A stretch of 64,000 bases of DNA from JACCTU01 sp963848525 (GTDB lineage: Bacteria; Actinomycetota; Thermoleophilia; Gaiellales; Gaiellaceae): assembly GCA_963848525.1 (NCBI GenBank), contig CAWKDZ010000005.1:186001-250000 (forward strand), in the 5' to 3' direction. The position numbers and the translations under genes were made by a program. Below the pieces are notes generated by a model, which was not told the origin of the DNA, did not search any database, and worked only from the letters and a program-made list of their open reading frames with translations. The number at the start of each line of letters is the position of its first letter. The stretch's first letter is position 1. Below are positions 23,281-32,489 of this stretch, in pieces.

Positions 23281-24750
23281 GCTTTGCCCTGCCGCGATGC
23301 CCTCGTGCGCGTGCAGCTCCGCCTCGAGCCACGTCGCCAGATCGTGCTCGCGCACGCGCGCGCGGATTCCCTCGATCCGGCGCCGCCGCTCGGGCTCGTC
23401 CATCGCCAGCGCCTGGTGGATCGCCTCCGCCTGGCCCGCGACGTCGAACGGGTTGATCGTCAGCGCGAAATCGCCCAGCTCGTCGTGCGCGCCGGCGTTC
23501 TCGGAGAGGATCAGCACGCCGTCGCGCGTGTTCACGAGCGGAGCCTCTTTCGCGACGAGGTTGAGCCCATCGAAGATCGCGTTGACGAGCAGCACGTCGT
23601 ACTGCCGGTAGGCGGCGACGGACCTCGCGAAGTCGTCCCCGATGCGCAGGTCGATCGGCATCCAGCCCATCTGCGCGTAGCGGTCGTTGACGCGCCGCGC
23701 CTCACGCTGGATCGCACCGAGGTATTCGGCGTACTCGGGGATGTCCTGGCGCGACGGATCGAGCAGCGCGAGCATGCCGACGCGCCAGTGCATCTCGGGA
23801 TGCTCGTCGAGGTAGAGCTCGAAGGCGCGGAACCCGCGCACGATGTTCTTGGACGGGTCGGTCCTGTCGACGCGCAAGATCAGCTTCTCGGGCCGCCGCG
23901 GGATGAGCGCCTCCTCCGCCGCGCGCACCGTCGGGCTCTCGGCGAGCTCGTCGAACTCGCGCGTGTCGACCGAGATCGGGTTCGCGGTGACGCGGATCTC
24001 CCGCCCGGAGTACTCGAGACGCCCGGCGTCGAGGTCCACGTCCGCGCCGACGAAGTCGGCACAGCAGAGCAGGAAGCTTCGCTGCCAGCGGGTCGTGTGG
24101 AAGCCGACGACGTCGTTCGCGAGCAAGCCGTGGTGGACCTGCTGCCGGATCGGCAGCGGCAGCACGTGCCAGTAGTCCGCCTGGGGCCAGGGGATGTGCA
24201 CGAAGTGCTGGAGCCCGGCGGCGGGGCGCGCCTCGCGAACGAGCCGCGGCACCAGGTAGAGGTGGTAGTCGTGGAAGAGGACGATCGCGTCGGGCTCGGC
24301 TTCGAGCTCGTCGAGCACGGCGTCGGCGAAGTTGCGGTTGACCTCGACGTAGCCCTTCTCCCAGGCGTAGTGCAGACCCTGGTCGAGGTTCGGCGCCGAC
24401 TTGAGGTCCCAGAGGTAGTGCTGGATGAACCAGAGCGTCGGGTTCGAGACGACGTTGTAGAACCAGTCGTACGCCTGCGGCGGGTGCGCCACGAGCCGCA
24501 GGCGGAACGGCGAGCCGTCGCGTGACGTCTCGGTGAAGGCACGGCCGTCGTTGTCCAATGCGACAACGCGATCCTCGAGTGTCATCGCGCTCGCGATCCA
24601 GGTGACGTCGTGGCGGTCGACCAGGCCGCGAAGCGCCGTCACCAGGCCGCCTCCACCGCGGCGCGCGGCGAGGCTGCCGTCGGGTGCGCGCACGTACGAC
24701 GCCGGCCCGCGGTTGGAGACGACGATCAGCTTGCGGCGTTCAGCCGCCAC
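23278..24750 (-). CDS. otsA: Trehalose-6-phosphate synthase (GT20)
   Basis: A 490-residue GT20 enzyme: IVVSNRGPASY with GGGGLVTALRGL (UDP-glucose loop), HYLWDL/W-rich acceptor site, HDYHLYLVPRLVR, FVHIPWPQADYWHVLP, ILRVDRTDPSKNIVRGFRAF and LILSENAGAHDELGDFALTINPFD. It links glucose from a nucleotide sugar to glucose-6-phosphate. The GTG at 24750 follows TAGGAG, a usable ribosome site, seven bases after the treT stop. No trehalose-6-phosphate phosphatase gene is next to it. Confidence 0.88.
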   Translation of the reverse strand: MAAERRKLIVVSNRGPASYVRAPDGSLAARRGGGGLVTALRGLVDRHDVTWIASAMTLEDRVVALDNDGRAFTETSRDGSPFRLRLVAHPPQAYDWFYNVVSNPTLWFIQHYLWDLKSAPNLDQGLHYAWEKGYVEVNRNFADAVLDELEAEPDAIVLFHDYHLYLVPRLVREARPAAGLQHFVHIPWPQADYWHVLPLPIRQQVHHGLLANDVVGFHTTRWQRSFLLCCADFVGADVDLDAGRLEYSGREIRVTANPISVDTREFDELAESPTVRAAEEALIPRRPEKLILRVDRTDPSKNIVRGFRAFELYLDEHPEMHWRVGMLALLDPSRQDIPEYAEYLGAIQREARRVNDRYAQMGWMPIDLRIGDDFARSVAAYRQYDVLLVNAIFDGLNLVAKEAPLVNTRDGVLILSENAGAHDELGDFALTINPFDVAGQAEAIHQALAMDEPERRRRIEGIRARVREHDLATWLEAELHAHEGIAAGQS

Positions 24751-24757
24751 CGTGCTC

Positions 24758-26035
24758 CTACGCCGCCGCGGCGGTCGCGAGCTCGACGCCGCCGGTCTCG
24801 AGACCGAGCATCGTGTTGAAGAGGGCGAGCCAGTCGCGCAGCAGCCGTGGCGTGAGGAAGTGCCGGCGGACGTGCTCCTTGCCGGCGAGCGCGAGCCGGC
24901 GTGCGAGCTCCGGGTCGCTGATCGCAAGCATGCAGGCCTCCGCGCACTCGCTCGAGGACGAGACCAGCCAGCCCGTCTCGCCGTGCGTGATCTGGTCGAC
25001 GATTCCACCCACCTTGCCCGCGACCGTCGGTCGCGCCTTCCACAGCGCCTCGCTGACCGTGAGCCCGAAGCCCTCTCGGATCGACTTCTGGATCACCGCG
25101 CCCGAGTGCACCTGGAACGCGTTCACCTCGACCGAGCCGACGTTGTTCAGGTTGGAGAGGATGTAGATGTCCGGATCCCCGGCGGCGTACGAGACCGTCT
25201 GGTTGTAGAACTCCCACCCCTCGGGGTCGTCGTGCGCCATCGAGCCGACGAGAGCGAGCTGCACGTCGGGGTGCTCCTCCTTGACGAGGCGATAGGCGTC
25301 GATCACGCCGAGCGGATCCTTCCACGGGTCGAAGCGTGACACCTGGGTCAGCAGCGGGCGGGAGACGTCGATCCCGAACTGGTCGACGATGTAGGCGGCG
25401 TCCTCGGGCGAGAGCGCCATGTTCTTCGGCGCGAGCGGGTCGATCGCGGGCGGCCAGATGTAGGCGTGCGCGAGGTCGGCGCTCGCGGGGACGTAGTCGC
25501 GGCGATGGAAGATCGTCGCGTTGTAGCGGCGGATCCACGGCAGCAGGAAATCGAGCACCTGCCCGTTCGGTGTCGAGAGGTCGATGTGGCAGCGCCAGAT
25601 CCACTGCGCGCGCGACGAGGGGAAGCGCTCGATCATCCCGGCCGGCTGGGCGTCGTGGACGATCACGAAGTCGTAGTCGTCGGCGAACTCCTTCGCGTTC
25701 ATCTCGTTGTAGCGGCGGTAGACGGCCTGCTGCTCGTCGTCGAGCCCCTGGGGGTTTCCCTGGAGGGCGTTGTGGATCGTCTTCGTGACGTTGAAGAACT
25801 CGTCGGCGCCGCGAATGATCAGCCAGTCCGTCTCCAGCCCGGCGCTCTGCATCAGCGGCACGAGCGTGTAGTTGATCTCGGCCACGCCGCCGCCGAACGC
25901 CGTCGCCGAGACATGCGCGACGCGCTTGCCCGCGAGCGGCTCCGCCAGCCGCCGGATCTCGTCCATCAGACCACGCGTGGCGATCGTCGCGTAGTCCGCG
26001 AGCGACTTGTGTCCGACGTTGACGGCTTGGAGCAC
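24758..26035 (-). CDS. treT: Trehalose glycosyltransferring synthase TreT (GT4)
   Basis: A 425-residue GT4 enzyme. Family segments include HVSATAFGGGVAEINYTLVPLMQSAG, DFVIVHDAQPAGMI, WRCHIDLSTPN, QVSRFDPWKDPLGVIDAYR and QKSIREGFGLTVSEALWK, characteristic of TreT and its relatives. TreT makes trehalose from NDP-glucose and free glucose in one reversible step. A -10-like TATCGT lies ten bases before the GTG start. Together with otsA it gives two possible routes to a trehalose-type solute. Confidence 0.85.
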   Translation of the reverse strand: MLQAVNVGHKSLADYATIATRGLMDEIRRLAEPLAGKRVAHVSATAFGGGVAEINYTLVPLMQSAGLETDWLIIRGADEFFNVTKTIHNALQGNPQGLDDEQQAVYRRYNEMNAKEFADDYDFVIVHDAQPAGMIERFPSSRAQWIWRCHIDLSTPNGQVLDFLLPWIRRYNATIFHRRDYVPASADLAHAYIWPPAIDPLAPKNMALSPEDAAYIVDQFGIDVSRPLLTQVSRFDPWKDPLGVIDAYRLVKEEHPDVQLALVGSMAHDDPEGWEFYNQTVSYAAGDPDIYILSNLNNVGSVEVNAFQVHSGAVIQKSIREGFGLTVSEALWKARPTVAGKVGGIVDQITHGETGWLVSSSSECAEACMLAISDPELARRLALAGKEHVRRHFLTPRLLRDWLALFNTMLGLETGGVELATAAAA

Positions 26036-26065
26036 GCAGCGTGAGACGATAAACGCGGCGCGGGG

Positions 26066-26518
26066 TTAGTCGTCGAGTCGCTTGACGAAGCGCAGGCGCG
26101 AGCCGCGCCCTGCTTCGCCGGTGCCGATCTCGAGGTCGTCCGCGATCGAGCGGATGATCGCGATCCCGAGCCCGCCCTCGGCCAGGTCGAGGTCAGCCTC
26201 GCGCGCGCTCGCCGGAACGAACCCGCCGCCGTCGTCGGCCACCTCGATCACGAGCCGGTCGGCGTGAAGCTCGTAGCGGATCTCGACCGTTCCGTCGCGG
26301 TCGCCATACGCGTGGCGCACCGAGTTCGAGCAGGCCTCGGTCAGCGCGAGCTTCAGGTCGGCGAGCGTCTCGTCGGTGAGCGGGCGCAGGTGCGAGATGC
26401 CGGTCAGGGCGAGCCGGCAGAGCGTGATGTACTCCGGCCGCGCCGGGATCGTCAGCCGAATCTCGCGCGCGCCGACTGCCGTGTCCATCAAGCCTTCGCC
26501 CAAGTCGAGGGAGGCCAT
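26066..26518 (-). CDS. RsbW-like anti-sigma/serine kinase ATPase domain protein
   Basis: A 150-residue GHKL ATPase of the HATPase_c_2 type. The N-box is LTEACSNSVRHAYG, the G1 box VADDGGGF and the G2 region EGGLGIAIIRSI. Such proteins bind a sigma factor and phosphorylate an STAS-domain antagonist; partners are not adjacent. GGAGGG lies just before the ATG at 26518; an internal ATG at 26488 with its own weak GAAGGC site is an alternative start. Confidence 0.85.
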   Translation of the reverse strand: MASLDLGEGLMDTAVGAREIRLTIPARPEYITLCRLALTGISHLRPLTDETLADLKLALTEACSNSVRHAYGDRDGTVEIRYELHADRLVIEVADDGGGFVPASAREADLDLAEGGLGIAIIRSIADDLEIGTGEAGRGSRLRFVKRLDD

Positions 26519-26534
26519 CCCTCCGATATTTGTC

Positions 26535-26550
26535 CAATTTTCAGCAATTG
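26535..26550. promoter_or_regulatory. Inverted repeat CAATT-N6-AATTG in an AT-rich promoter region
   Basis: This 16-bp inverted repeat lies 17 bases upstream of the RsbW-like gene in one of the few AT-rich patches of the window. It is a candidate operator. The rest of 26519-26622, between the HtrA stop and this gene, shows nothing else I can name. Confidence 0.35.
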
Positions 26551-26622
26551 AAACTGCCGGATCCTGGCGCTAGCCCCACAGACCCTCCTCTCGGAGCGGT
26601 CCTACCCGCCCTGCTCCGCGGG

Positions 26623-27804
26623 CTAACGCGACCCGAGCCGGATCGCGAGCTGGCGCCGCTTGCCGTCGCGGACGAGCGCGAAGATGGCCATGTCCCCGGG
26701 CTCGAGCTCCTCGGTGACGTAGCGAACGACGTCGTCGGCGCTGCGAACGGGGGTGCCGTTGATCCCGACGATCACGTCGCCGCCGACCGGGAACGTCAGG
26801 CCGTTGAACTGCTCCTCGCGCACACCGCCCTTGAGCCCGGCCCGCGAGGCCGGGCTGTTCGGCTCGATCCGGCTGACGACGGCGCCGCGCCGCACGGTGA
26901 AGCCGAAGCGCTTCGCCAGCGACGGCGTCAGGTCGCTCGTCGTGACCCCGACGTAGGCGTAGTCGACCTTGCCGTCCTCGACGAGCTGGTCGAGCGAGCG
27001 CCTGGCGGCGTTGATCGGGATCGCGAATCCGACGCCCTCGTTCACGCCGGACTCACTGCGGATCTGGGCGTTGACGCCGATCACACGGCCGCGCGCGTCG
27101 AACAGCGGCCCGCCTGAGTTGCCGCGGTTGATCGGCGCGTCGATCTGGATCGCGTCGATCACGTTGTAGCGGGAGGTCAGCGAAGCGATCGAGCGCCCCG
27201 TCGCGGACACGACCCCGACCGTGAGCGACGTCTCGTTGCCGAAGGGACTGCCGATCGCGGCCACGGGAGCGCCGACAACGACGTGCGACGAATCGCCCAG
27301 CGGGACAGGGTCGAGGGCGTGGGCCTTCGGGTCGACCTTGACGACCGCCACGTCCGTGAACGGGTCGTGGCCGACGATCTTCCCCTGCACCCGGTCGCCG
27401 TCCGCGAACTGGACGTAGACGGCGCGGGCGTCGCGGACGATCGCGTTGCCGCCCTCGCCGGCCGTCGTGACGACGTGCGAGTTCGTGAGGATGTGGCCGT
27501 CGTCGGAGACCACGAACCCGGAGCCCTGTTGCGTCGCGGGTGTGTTCTCCTCGCCGTCGAAGAGGCTGTAGATCGTGACCACGCCGCTCCGCCGGGCTCC
27601 GTAGATCTTCGCCGGCTCGAACCCCTCGCCCACGAGCGGCTTCGCCGCGTTCAGCGGAGCGGAGGCGGCATCGCCCGAGCGCGGCTGCGGCGTGCCGACG
27701 ATCACCGTGTCCGTGTCCCCGACCCAGCCGGCCGCGTTGCCGATCCCGAGCGCAGCAAGTGCGCCGAGCAGGGCCGCACCGACGGCGATCAGGGCGATGC
27801 GCAC
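26623..27804 (-). CDS. HtrA/DegP-type membrane-anchored serine protease
   Basis: A 393-residue protein: N-terminal transmembrane anchor (2-28), trypsin-like domain with catalytic H110 (TNSH), D151 (DPFTDVAVVKVD) and S230 (INRGNSGGPL), then a PDZ domain from about 280 (YVGVTTSDLTPSLAKRF...GDVIVGINGTPV). It degrades or refolds damaged proteins outside the membrane. A -10-like TACAGT is six bases before the GTG start, so the mRNA is probably leaderless. The gene is followed by the RsbW-like gene after about 100 bases. Confidence 0.92.
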   Translation of the reverse strand: MRIALIAVGAALLGALAALGIGNAAGWVGDTDTVIVGTPQPRSGDAASAPLNAAKPLVGEGFEPAKIYGARRSGVVTIYSLFDGEENTPATQQGSGFVVSDDGHILTNSHVVTTAGEGGNAIVRDARAVYVQFADGDRVQGKIVGHDPFTDVAVVKVDPKAHALDPVPLGDSSHVVVGAPVAAIGSPFGNETSLTVGVVSATGRSIASLTSRYNVIDAIQIDAPINRGNSGGPLFDARGRVIGVNAQIRSESGVNEGVGFAIPINAARRSLDQLVEDGKVDYAYVGVTTSDLTPSLAKRFGFTVRRGAVVSRIEPNSPASRAGLKGGVREEQFNGLTFPVGGDVIVGINGTPVRSADDVVRYVTEELEPGDMAIFALVRDGKRRQLAIRLGSR

Positions 27805-27810
27805 GCGGCC

Positions 27811-27816
27811 ACTGTA
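27811..27816 (-). promoter_or_regulatory. -10-like element TACAGT of htrA-type gene
   Basis: TACAGT is followed by six bases and the GTG start, consistent with leaderless transcription. Confidence 0.4.
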
Positions 27817-27849
27817 GCCAGCGGCCCCGTTTTCCCCGGCAAAGAGGGC

Positions 27850-29226
27850 CTACGCCGCGGAGGGCAGCGCCAGGCGGAACGTGGTCGAGCCCGGGCGCGA
27901 CTCGACCTCGATCGAGCCGCCCATCAGCTCGGCCAGTTCACGCGCGATCGCGAGCCCCAGGCCGCTCCCCGATGCAAGGCCCCCGTCGACGCGGTAGAAG
28001 CGCTCGAAGACGTGCTCCTGCTGGCCCGGAGGGATCCCGGGGCCCTCGTCCTCGACCGCGAGCACGGCGCGCCCGTTCAGCTGCGCCGCCCGCACGTGCA
28101 CGGTCGTCCCCGGCGGCGTGTGCACGAGCGCGTTCTCGAGCAGGATCCGCCCGATCTGGATCGTCCGCTGCTCGTCGCCGACACCGCTCGGTGCCCCCTC
28201 GACGTCGGTCTCGATCTCATGCCGGTTCGCTCGCGCCACCGCCTCGAACTCCACGCAGATCGAGCGGGCAACGGCACCGAGGTCGAGCTGCCGGCGCTCG
28301 AGCTGGACCCGGCCCGCGTCGAGCCGGGAGAGGTCGAGCAAGTCGGTCGTGAGCTTCGTCAGCCGCCCGACCTGCGCGCGGGCGGTGGTCAGGAACTCCC
28401 GGCGCGTCTCCTCGTCCAGGTCCTCGTCGTCGAGGAGCTCGAGGAACCCGCCGAGCGAGAAGATCGGCGTCCTGAGCTCGTGCGAGGCGTTCGCGATGAA
28501 CTCGCGGCGCGCGTGCTCGAGGCCCGCGAGGCGGAGCCGCATCCGGTCGAAGGCCTCGGCGAGCTCGCCGACCTCGTCGTGCCCCGAGTCCCGGATCGGC
28601 TCGTCGAAGCGTCCGCTGGCGATCCGCTCGGCCGCGCGCTCGAGCTTCCGGAGGCGGCGCGCGAACAGCCAGGCGGCGCCGTAGCCGATCGCCAGCGAGA
28701 AGATCAGCGCGAGCGCGCCGCCGATCAGCAGGCGCCGGCGGACGAGCGCGACGTTCGCGAGCGTGTCCTCCAGCGGCGCCCGCAGGACGAGCACGGTCGC
28801 CTGCGGGGCGACCGGCACGGCCGCCTCCGCGAACGGCTCCTCGCCCTGCTCGAGCCGCCCCCGCTGGGTCGTGGCGCTCTCGAACGCACGCACGGCAAGC
28901 GGGTCGGACAGCGGCGACGGGAAGGTCGACTGCGAGTCGGCCACCGGCAGCACGAGTGGGCGCGGGGGATCGAGGACGTCCACGATCAGCACGCGGGCGT
29001 TCACGCTCGCGGCGTTGTTCTCGGCGAAGATCTGCCACTGGGTGTCGTCGCTCGGCACGCGGGCGACGAGGCTCTCGCCCGAGCTGACGAGCTGGGCGAT
29101 CTTGGCGTCGACCAGGCTGCGCTCGAGGATCGGGACGAGCACCGCGTAGACGATCGCGAGCGCCCCGGCCACGACGAGCAGCAGCGCGAGGCTGAGCCGT
29201 GCGCCGACGCCCCGGAGCCGGATCAT
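27850..29226 (-). CDS. Sensor histidine kinase (OmpR-system type)
   Basis: A 458-residue membrane kinase: transmembrane helices at about 10-34 and 165-190 flank a sensor region of about 130 residues; then a HAMP domain, a HisKA domain with H249 in FIANASHELRTPIF, and a GHKL domain with N box ILLENALVHTPPG, G1 EDEGPGIPP and G2 GSGLGLAI. It probably phosphorylates the response regulator whose gene overlaps it by four bases. The signal is unknown. Confidence 0.92.
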   Translation of the reverse strand: MIRLRGVGARLSLALLLVVAGALAIVYAVLVPILERSLVDAKIAQLVSSGESLVARVPSDDTQWQIFAENNAASVNARVLIVDVLDPPRPLVLPVADSQSTFPSPLSDPLAVRAFESATTQRGRLEQGEEPFAEAAVPVAPQATVLVLRAPLEDTLANVALVRRRLLIGGALALIFSLAIGYGAAWLFARRLRKLERAAERIASGRFDEPIRDSGHDEVGELAEAFDRMRLRLAGLEHARREFIANASHELRTPIFSLGGFLELLDDEDLDEETRREFLTTARAQVGRLTKLTTDLLDLSRLDAGRVQLERRQLDLGAVARSICVEFEAVARANRHEIETDVEGAPSGVGDEQRTIQIGRILLENALVHTPPGTTVHVRAAQLNGRAVLAVEDEGPGIPPGQQEHVFERFYRVDGGLASGSGLGLAIARELAELMGGSIEVESRPGSTTFRLALPSAA

Positions 29227-29921
29227 CCCGCGTTGAAGCGGTAGCCGGCCCCGCGGACGGTCTGGAGGTAACGCGGCTCGCTCGGGTCGGGCTCGAGCTT
29301 CTCCCGGAGGTGGCGGACGTGGACGTCGATCGTGCGCGGCTCGCGGTACTCCGAGCCGCCCCAGAGCGCCTCCAGCAGGCGCTGGCGCGAGAAGACCACT
29401 CCGGGATTGGACGCGAGCGTCCGCAGCAGCTCGAACTCGACGTACGTCAGCTGGACCGCCTGCCCGTCGACCTCGACCGTGCGCCGGGCGAGGTCGATCG
29501 CGACCTGACCGGCGCTGATCAGCGAGCCGTCGCCCGACCCCGGCCGCGGCGCGGACACTCGCCGCAGCAGCGCGCGGACGCGGCTCCTGAACTCGCGGAT
29601 CGAGAACGGCTTCGTGATGTAGTCGTCGGCACCGAGCTCGAGGCCGAGGACCTTGTCGAACTCGTCGTCGCGGGCGGTCAGCATGATGATCGGGACCGAG
29701 CTCTGCGCCCGCAGCCGCTTGCAGACCTCGAGCCCGTCCAGCTTCGGCAGCATCAGGTCGAGCACGACCAGGTCGACCTGCTCCTCCGAGAACCGCTCCA
29801 GCGCCTCCTCGCCGTCGTGCGCCGGTACGACCCGGAAGCCGTCGCGCTCGAGCGGGTAGGTCAGCAGCTTCTGGACGGCGTCCTCGTCGTCGACCAGCAG
29901 GATCGTCGAAGCGTCGGCCAT
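29223..29921 (-). CDS. OmpR/PhoB-family response regulator
   Basis: A 232-residue regulator: receiver domain with acidic pocket LLVDDED, phospho-acceptor D55 in VVLDLMLPKLDGLEV, T in IIMLTARDD and K in DDYITKPF; the C-terminal winged helix has VEFELLRTLASNPGVVFSRQRLLEALWG and RTIDVHVRHLREKLEPDP. It is the cognate partner of the downstream kinase. The ATG at 29921 is 43 bp from the divergent M28 gene, so the intervening sequence must hold both promoters. Confidence 0.93.
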   Translation of the reverse strand: MADASTILLVDDEDAVQKLLTYPLERDGFRVVPAHDGEEALERFSEEQVDLVVLDLMLPKLDGLEVCKRLRAQSSVPIIMLTARDDEFDKVLGLELGADDYITKPFSIREFRSRVRALLRRVSAPRPGSGDGSLISAGQVAIDLARRTVEVDGQAVQLTYVEFELLRTLASNPGVVFSRQRLLEALWGGSEYREPRTIDVHVRHLREKLEPDPSEPRYLQTVRGAGYRFNAG

Positions 29922-29951
29922 CGCCCGAATGATGCCGTGCGCCACGCCGCC

Positions 29952-29957
29952 TACACT
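29952..29957 (+). promoter_or_regulatory. -10-like element TACACT of the M28-like gene
   Basis: TACACT is followed by seven bases and the ATG at 29965, again the leaderless spacing. No clear -35. Confidence 0.4.
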
Positions 29958-29964
29958 CAGGCGC

Positions 29965-31839
29965 ATGGCGGCAGTCCCGCCCTCAGCGCCGCGCCGCCGA
30001 GCGCGCCGGGGCTCGCCCGAGCGGCCCGTGAACGCCCGCATGTACCGCGGGACCTGGCTGCTGCTCGCGATTCCGCTGCTCTTGGGGGCGTTCAGCGTCG
30101 GCCGGCCCGTACCGCTCCCTGCCCCCTTCCCGCCCGCGTTCGACAGCGCGTCGGCCAGAACGCTCGCCGACGAGCTCTCGGCCCGGTATCCGCAGCGCTT
30201 CCCCGGGACGCCGGACGCAGCCAGCGCGTCTGCCTGGTTCCGGAGCCAGGTGCAGCCGTACGGGATCACCGTCCGGGCGCAGCCCTTCACTGCCGACGTC
30301 CCAGGCTACGGGCGGCTGCGGCTCGAGAACCTCGTCGCGACCGTCCGCGGCCGCTCGGAGCGCCGGATCGTCGTCGTCGCGCACCGCGACGCGCTTCCGA
30401 TCGGCCCGGGGGCGAACGACAACGCGTCCGGCACCGCGGCGCTGATCGTGCTCGCCCGCTCGTACGCGACGCCGCTCGACGAGGAGGACGAGCGACAGGG
30501 CCCGGCGCACACGATCGACTTCCTCTCGTCGGACGGCGGCTCGCTCGGCGGGGTCGGCGCCGCCCACTACGCCGCCGCCGAGGGCGAGGACGTCGACGCG
30601 GTCATCTCGCTCGACGCGATCGCCGGGACCGGACGGCCGCGGCTGGAGCTCGCCGGCGACCGCCCGCGCTCGCCGGGCTGGACGCTCGTCCACACGGCGT
30701 CGCTCCGGATCACCGAGCAGACCGGACGACCGCCCGCGCGGCCGAGCGCGCTGCGGCAGCTCGTCGACCTCGCCTTCCCGCTCAGCCTCTACGAGCAGGC
30801 GCCGTTCGTCGGCCGCGGCATCTCGGCGGTCACGATCACGACGAACGGGGAGCCGCCGCCGGATCCCGAGCAGGACACGGAGCTCCGGATCGGGCAGCCC
30901 CAGCGCCTGGGCCAGCTCGGACGCGCCGCGCAGACGCTGATCGGCTCGGTCGACCAGGGCCTCGAGGTCACGCGCGGGGGCGCCCCGTACCTCTACCTCG
31001 GCTCGAGGACGATCCGGGGCTGGGCGGTCCAGCTCGTCCTCGTCGCCGCGCTGCTGCCGTTCCTCGCGGCGACGGTGGACCTCTTCGCCCGCTGCCGCCG
31101 GCGTCGCATCCCGCTCGCGCCGGCGGTGCGGGGCTACCTCAGCCGTCTCGGCTTCTGGCTCTTCGTCGGCCTCGTCTTCGCCGTCGTGGCGCGTGCCGGG
31201 GGGTGGCCGCAGGGTGACGCGCGCCCGCTCGCACCCGCGACCGACGCCGCCGCCGTCTGGCCGTTGGGCGCGCTCGCGCTCGTGGGCGTCATCGCGCTCG
31301 CGGCCTGGTTCGTCGCCCGCGACCGGCTCGTCCCGCGTCGAGCCGTCACCCTCGAGGAGGAGCTGGCGGGGCACACCGCTGCTCTCCTCGTGCTCGGGCT
31401 GATCGCACTGCTCGTCGTCGCCGTCAACGCCTTTGCGCTGATCTTCATCCTGCCGTCGCTGCACATCTGGCTCTGGCTGCCGCAGCTGCGCGACCGCCCG
31501 GCCTGGGTCCGTGCGGGCCTGATCGTGGCCGGCTTCGTCGGACCCGCGCTCCTGCTCCGATCGCTCGCGGGCAGGCTGGGGCTCGGGCTCGACACGATCG
31601 CGTACGTGCTCGAGCTGGTCGCGATCGGCTACGTGCCCGTGCCGCTCGTGCTCCTCTTCCTCGCCTGGCTCGCCGTCGCGGGCCAGTTGACCGCGCTCGC
31701 GGCGGGACGCTACGCGCCGTACCCCTCGGCGCAGGAACGCACACCGCGCGGCCCGCTGCGCCGGCTCGTTCGAGTCGGGTTGCTCGCGATCGAGCGGCGC
31801 CGCAGGTCCTCGTCCGAACGCAAGGCGGCGCAGGCATGA
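29965..31839 (+). CDS. M28-like peptidase domain fused to a membrane domain
   Basis: A 624-residue protein: a first transmembrane helix (about 29-45), an extracytoplasmic M28 (Fxna/aminopeptidase-like) domain, then about seven transmembrane helices in the C-terminal half. HRDALPIGPGANDNASGTAAL supplies the first His and Asp zinc ligands. At the position of the usual Glu-Glu pair (catalytic base and zinc ligand) the sequence is FLSSDGGSLGGVGAAHY, so the pair is replaced by Asp-Gly. Activity is therefore doubtful, and a binding role is possible. The stop overlaps the sortase start (ATGA). Confidence 0.7.
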   Translation: MAAVPPSAPRRRARRGSPERPVNARMYRGTWLLLAIPLLLGAFSVGRPVPLPAPFPPAFDSASARTLADELSARYPQRFPGTPDAASASAWFRSQVQPYGITVRAQPFTADVPGYGRLRLENLVATVRGRSERRIVVVAHRDALPIGPGANDNASGTAALIVLARSYATPLDEEDERQGPAHTIDFLSSDGGSLGGVGAAHYAAAEGEDVDAVISLDAIAGTGRPRLELAGDRPRSPGWTLVHTASLRITEQTGRPPARPSALRQLVDLAFPLSLYEQAPFVGRGISAVTITTNGEPPPDPEQDTELRIGQPQRLGQLGRAAQTLIGSVDQGLEVTRGGAPYLYLGSRTIRGWAVQLVLVAALLPFLAATVDLFARCRRRRIPLAPAVRGYLSRLGFWLFVGLVFAVVARAGGWPQGDARPLAPATDAAAVWPLGALALVGVIALAAWFVARDRLVPRRAVTLEEELAGHTAALLVLGLIALLVVAVNAFALIFILPSLHIWLWLPQLRDRPAWVRAGLIVAGFVGPALLLRSLAGRLGLGLDTIAYVLELVAIGYVPVPLVLLFLAWLAVAGQLTALAAGRYAPYPSAQERTPRGPLRRLVRVGLLAIERRRRSSSERKAAQA

Positions 31840-32489
31840 GGCGGCTCGCGCGCTGGCTCGGGACGCTGCTGATCGTCGGGGGCGTCGCACTCGGCGCCTG
31901 GGCGCTGGCGGTCTGGCGCTGGGAGGACCCCTTCACGAGCCTCTACACGAGCTACGAGCAGCGCGAGCTCTCGACCGTCCTCCACGACCGCTTCGCCACG
32001 TTCGGGCCGCCGACCGACACCGCCGCCGACGCGCGGCGCTACCGGCGCGCCTCGGAGCCGGGCGACGCGATCGGCCGGCTCGAGATCCCGCGGCTCGACC
32101 TGAACATGGTGCTGGTGTACGGAGTCGGCGAGGAGACGCTGAAGCGGGGACCGGGTCTCCACCCGCTGACGTTCTTCCCCGGCCAGGGACGGCTCGTCTA
32201 CGTCGCGGGACACCGAACGACCTACGGCGCCCCGTTCTCGAAGATCGACGCGCTCCAGGCCGGCGACCTCGTTCGCGTCGAGATGCCGTACGGGACGTTC
32301 ACCTACACGGTCACGGGGCACCGGATCGTCGCCGCCACGAACCTCTCCGTCCTGCGCACGAAGCGCTTCGAGCAGATCGCGCTCCAGGCGTGCCACCCGC
32401 GCTTCTTCGCGTCGCACCGCTGGATCGCGTACGGCCGGCTGACGAAGACCGAGACGCCCGAAGGCGGGTCCTCGGCCTCACAGCCGTAG
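31836..32489 (+). CDS. Sortase (class E/D-like transpeptidase)
   Basis: A 217-residue membrane-anchored sortase. An N-terminal transmembrane helix (about 8-27) is followed by the beta-barrel with IGRLEIPRLDLNMVLVYG, catalytic H126 in YVAGHRTTYGAPF, C186 in LQACHPRFF and R195 in SHRW. It would attach or polymerise surface proteins carrying a C-terminal sorting motif; no substrate gene with such a motif is visible nearby. It overlaps the M28-like gene by four bases, so the two may work in the same place outside the membrane. Confidence 0.9.
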   Translation: MRRLARWLGTLLIVGGVALGAWALAVWRWEDPFTSLYTSYEQRELSTVLHDRFATFGPPTDTAADARRYRRASEPGDAIGRLEIPRLDLNMVLVYGVGEETLKRGPGLHPLTFFPGQGRLVYVAGHRTTYGAPFSKIDALQAGDLVRVEMPYGTFTYTVTGHRIVAATNLSVLRTKRFEQIALQACHPRFFASHRWIAYGRLTKTETPEGGSSASQP

